Assembly: GCA_030636255.1 (NCBI GenBank)
Contig: DAOVXH010000057.1
Span: forward strand, 1 to 9,505
DNA: 9,505 nt
Source of the DNA: Methanomassiliicoccales archaeon
Lineage (GTDB): Archaea; Thermoplasmatota; Thermoplasmata; SG8-5
Direction of reading: 5' to 3'
The position numbers were made by a program, and so were the translations under genes. The notes under the pieces were generated by a model that was not told the DNA's origin, ran no database searches, and saw only the letters and a program-made list of their open reading frames with translations. Of the stretch, positions 7,158 through 9,505 are shown one piece after another. Positions within the stretch are counted from its first letter, which is position 1. Every line of letters starts with the position of its first letter.

Positions 7158-7191
7158 GGAACGTAGCTCGCTCCCGACGATTCTTAAATCG
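7158..7191 (-). repeat. Two hairpins beyond the radical SAM gene
   Basis: 7158-7174 (GGA..CG/CG..TCC around TAGCT) pairs fully, with one G-U, only in RNA from the - strand; on the + strand the same position is an A-C mismatch. 7178-7191 is CGATT-CTTA-AATCG, 5 bp. They could form the 3' end of the mutL/radical SAM transcript. Confidence 0.35.
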
Positions 7192-7230
7192 AAGCCAGCA
7201 TATCTATTATTGTAGAAAATATTATGAAAT

Positions 7231-7261
7231 CCTAGCACCTAGAGCCTGTAACCTAGCACCT
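7231..7261. repeat. Direct repeat CCTAGCACCT (two copies, 21-base period)
   Basis: Identical 10-mers at 7231-7240 and 7252-7261. The second copy contains the stop codon and last two codons of the radical SAM gene. The same word is present in inverted orientation at 5815-5824, so the TIR-like gene is bracketed by it. Confidence 0.7.
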
Positions 7262-8065
7262 GAAGAACGCACAGCATCCATCCTTTTCCACAATATCTAC
7301 ACCTAATGAGCGAAGCTGTCGAATAATGTCCTTTGAGGGCAATGCCATTGCATTAATTCCAAGTTCCATGAGAAGGTCTGCATCAACTATCTGGCCTCTG
7401 GGCCTCATACAACCAATTCCTATGGCTGTTTTTTCTGGTAATATCTCCCTGGCCAATCTCAGAACATCAATGAGCCGTCGAGTTGCTTTTTTTGCACCCT
7501 CGGAGGACATCAGGGCGTTCAGCACCACAAAATCAGGTCCATGCCTAGCTATTATTTTTAAAGCATTTTCTTCACCGGAATCATTTCCCCGGTCCAGGCC
7601 CACTGTGATATGTGGCACAACCTTCAGTCCAGCCTTCTTAAACTCTGCCAGTGCATTGTCAAAATAATCATCCTCCACCTCCTGACCGTACACATTTTTC
7701 AGTGCCTCTGCTGACCCAATTACATCAAAAGATATCACATCAATTCCCTTTCCAGCAAGCTTTGAAATGTCCTCCAGGGTAATAAGGCCAGTATGCAAAT
7801 TAATTGATATATTTAATTCTTCTTTTATATTTTTAATAATATCTAAATATGGCAATATTGGTACTGCGCCGTTCAGGTCGCTGCCTCCGGAGATAAGCAT
7901 ACCCTTTGCATCAGTTTCAGATGCCAGTTCCCAGAGCTTTTCAGGGGTATTGGCAGGTTCCATATGCTTTAAAAATCGAGACTGGCAGTGCTGGCACATT
8001 AATTGGCATTCATGGCCAGTGACTGAAACGGTGATGAAGTTCTGGGATGGCCAGAATATTTGCAT
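7253..8065 (-). CDS. Radical SAM protein, biotin-synthase-like archaeal family of unknown function
   Basis: 270 residues. The radical SAM cluster motif CxxxCxxC is near the N-terminus (C20, C24, C27 in GHECQLMCQHC), so it should bind a [4Fe-4S] cluster and cleave S-adenosylmethionine. The GG motif follows (LISGGSDLNG, about 58-66), and a TIM-barrel-like series of strands ends with a conserved-looking GIGCMRPRG segment. It matches my memory of the uncharacterised biotin synthase homologues of archaea (COG1856). The substrate is not known. The C-terminus is cysteine-rich (C264, C265, C270), perhaps for a second cluster. Its ATG at 8063-8065 overlaps the mutL stop by one base (TAATG), with GAGGAT 6 bases upstream, so the two are co-translated. 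The stop codon lies inside a 10-mer repeat that also flanks the TIR-like gene, so the last residues may have been altered by an insertion. Confidence 0.85.
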   Translation of the reverse strand: MQIFWPSQNFITVSVTGHECQLMCQHCQSRFLKHMEPANTPEKLWELASETDAKGMLISGGSDLNGAVPILPYLDIIKNIKEELNISINLHTGLITLEDISKLAGKGIDVISFDVIGSAEALKNVYGQEVEDDYFDNALAEFKKAGLKVVPHITVGLDRGNDSGEENALKIIARHGPDFVVLNALMSSEGAKKATRRLIDVLRLAREILPEKTAIGIGCMRPRGQIVDADLLMELGINAMALPSKDIIRQLRSLGVDIVEKDGCCAFFRC

Positions 8066-9505
8066 TAAACTATCCTCTTGAATAATTTCTCAAGCTCCCT
8101 CTGGGTAATCCTGACGATTGTTGGCCGTCCATGGGCGCAGTGGAATGGATTATCGATTGTGTGCAATTCTTCAATCAACTTGGCCATTCTCTGATTGCTG
8201 AGCCTTTCTCCAGCTCTAATTGATGAATGGCATGCTATCAAATGTCGAATATCATCCCACTTATCCTCAATGCTTCTTGCTTTTCCAAGTTCTGATAGTT
8301 CGTCAATCATGTCCAGTAATCCTTTCTCGGACTCCAGGTGACCAGCAATGGACGGAACCGCCCTAACCAGGTAGGTGTCCTTTCCAAAGGGTTCTATCTT
8401 GAAACCAAAATCCTCGATTATCTGGCGATAATGTTCCACAAGCTGGCTTTCCTTTTTTCCCAGATTTAACGGTATAGGAGTAATAAGCTTCTGCTGTGCC
8501 TTTTTTGCCTTCTTGGAATTCTTCAATCGGTCCAGGTTTATTCGTTCATGGGCAGCATGCTGGTCCACTATCAACAAATCAGAACCGCTCTGTGCCAGAA
8601 TATAGGTGTTCAGTATCTGGCCAATGACTTTCATTCTTGGGATTGCTTCCCCTTGGGATATTGCCTCTGTTTCAATGTCATCCATTATCTGAGTCTGCTG
8701 TCCCTGGGCCTTTGGCATGCTGGACCTTTTCTTTTTACCCTCAATAACCGGCCTGTGTATGATGTCCTTTTGCCTTGGTTCAATATCTGGAATTATTTCG
8801 GTGTTTCCCAGGGCTGCCGCTACACATTTCTCCACGAACCTGGCAACCTTCTTTTCATCGGCAAATCTGACCTTCCTTTTGGTGGGATGAACATTCACAT
8901 CCAGAACCTTTGGATCAATGTCCAGCATCAGAACCCCTACCGGGTGGCGATTGCGCATAAGCATGCCAGAATATCCATTCTCAATTGCCTGGGTAATTTT
9001 CGGGCTGGCTACTGGTCGTCCATTTACAAAAATGAACAATTCATTCTTTGTGGCCTTGGTAATTGTGGGTTTGGCCAGATGTCCGATTATTGTCATGCTG
9101 TCTTCTGTCTCAATGAATGAAACCAATTCCCTGGCCACTCGCCTTCCCATTATGTCATTTATTCTATCTGGAAGGTTCTTCACCTTGGGAACATTGATAA
9201 CTTCAATTCCATCATTGTGAAGCTTGAAGGCTATTTCCGGATTGGCCAGTGCACGTTCTGTGATTATCTGAATTATATGCCCAATTTCCACTCTATCTGA
9301 TTTTAAATACTTCAATCTGGCAGGATGGCCGCTGAATAATTTCTTTACAGAAATGGTTGTGCCAGTGTCTCGGCCAATTTGCTTCATGGCACTCATTTTC
9401 CCTTTCTTCAGGGAAACAAAATGGGCTGTTTTGGCCCTTTTCTCCTTGGTGGAGACCTCAACTTCGGCAACCGAGGCAATGCTGGATAAAGCTTCTCCCC
9501 GGAAA
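8065..9505 (-). CDS. mutL: DNA mismatch repair protein MutL, endonuclease type (N-terminus outside window)
   Basis: About 479 residues are visible; the reading frame continues past the right edge and begins with FRGEALSSIASV (9469-9504), the third ATPase motif of MutL/GHKL proteins, so about the first hundred residues are missing. The ATG at 9394-9396 is therefore internal. GTTISVKKLFSGHPARLKYLK and later VDVHPTKRKVRF-type blocks (DVNVHPTKRKVRFADEK) complete the ATPase half. The C-terminal half has the metal-binding motif DQHAAHERINLD (8530-8565), RAVPSIAGH, ACHSSIRAGE and CAHGRP (8122-8139), all marks of the nicking MutL type. In the first motif the last glutamate of DQHA(X)2E(X)4E is Asp. 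The protein acts after MutS in repair and should nick the new strand. MutL is patchy in archaea, and a MutS gene is expected upstream, out of view. Confidence 0.95.
   Translation of the reverse strand, partial: FRGEALSSIASVAEVEVSTKEKRAKTAHFVSLKKGKMSAMKQIGRDTGTTISVKKLFSGHPARLKYLKSDRVEIGHIIQIITERALANPEIAFKLHNDGIEVINVPKVKNLPDRINDIMGRRVARELVSFIETEDSMTIIGHLAKPTITKATKNELFIFVNGRPVASPKITQAIENGYSGMLMRNRHPVGVLMLDIDPKVLDVNVHPTKRKVRFADEKKVARFVEKCVAAALGNTEIIPDIEPRQKDIIHRPVIEGKKKRSSMPKAQGQQTQIMDDIETEAISQGEAIPRMKVIGQILNTYILAQSGSDLLIVDQHAAHERINLDRLKNSKKAKKAQQKLITPIPLNLGKKESQLVEHYRQIIEDFGFKIEPFGKDTYLVRAVPSIAGHLESEKGLLDMIDELSELGKARSIEDKWDDIRHLIACHSSIRAGERLSNQRMAKLIEELHTIDNPFHCAHGRPTIVRITQRELEKLFKRIV
8072..8077 (-). 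promoter_or_regulatory. Ribosome binding site of the radical SAM gene
   Basis: GAGGAT on the - strand lies 6 bases before the ATG that overlaps the mutL stop; it sits in the last codons of mutL and supports coupled translation. Confidence 0.5.

Noticed and set aside
5614..7252. Classical insertion sequence or integrase element
   Set aside because: No transposase or integrase is seen, and no clear target-site duplication could be found by eye; only the short 10-mer repeats remain.
7019..7252. tRNA or rRNA fragment in the right flank
   Set aside because: No T-loop word, acceptor stem or recognisable rRNA block could be found on either strand.
8548..9120. Open frame antisense to mutL
   Set aside because: The opposite strand codes conserved MutL motifs all along; the antisense product has no recognisable domain.
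9394..9396. ATG as the start of mutL
   Set aside because: The same frame continues upstream with FRGEALSSIASV, an essential MutL motif, to the window edge, so this Met is internal.

Overview
The window looks like a chromosomal piece of a mesophilic or moderately thermophilic archaeon, most likely of the Thermoplasmatota. The signs are short intergenic gaps with TATA-like boxes and GGAGGT-type ribosome sites, several bitopic or polytopic membrane proteins with acidic tails and N-glycosylation sequons, and one protein that joins membrane segments, a zinc ribbon, TPRs and helix-hairpin-helix motifs. The placement is inferred from gene style; no rRNA or other marker gene is present.

Left part (1-3813, + strand): the 3' end of a peptide-type ABC transporter operon. 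It holds the end of a DppC-like permease and two complete ATPases (DppD-like and DppF-like), followed by two unrecognised membrane proteins whose starts overlap the preceding stops. The five genes are spaced or overlapped so tightly that they are probably one transcription unit.

Middle (3814-5613, + strand): after a short gap with a TATA-like box comes a 562-residue membrane protein with a cytoplasmic zinc-ribbon/TPR/HhH tail.

Accessory island (about 5614-7252): a visibly AT-rich gene for a TIR-like (CAP12/Pycsar-type) protein with an N-terminal winged-helix-like region. It is flanked on both sides by non-coding DNA full of short hairpins. A 10-bp word (CCTAGCACCT) occurs twice as a direct repeat on the right and once inverted on the left. 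This is the likely transferred anti-phage or stress gene and the most interesting part of the window.

Right part (7253-9505, - strand): mutL, whose N-terminus lies beyond the window edge, then a radical SAM protein whose start codon overlaps the mutL stop. This pair converges on the TIR gene. The mutL product has the metal-binding motif of nicking MutL proteins. The partner radical SAM protein is of the uncharacterised biotin-synthase-like type.
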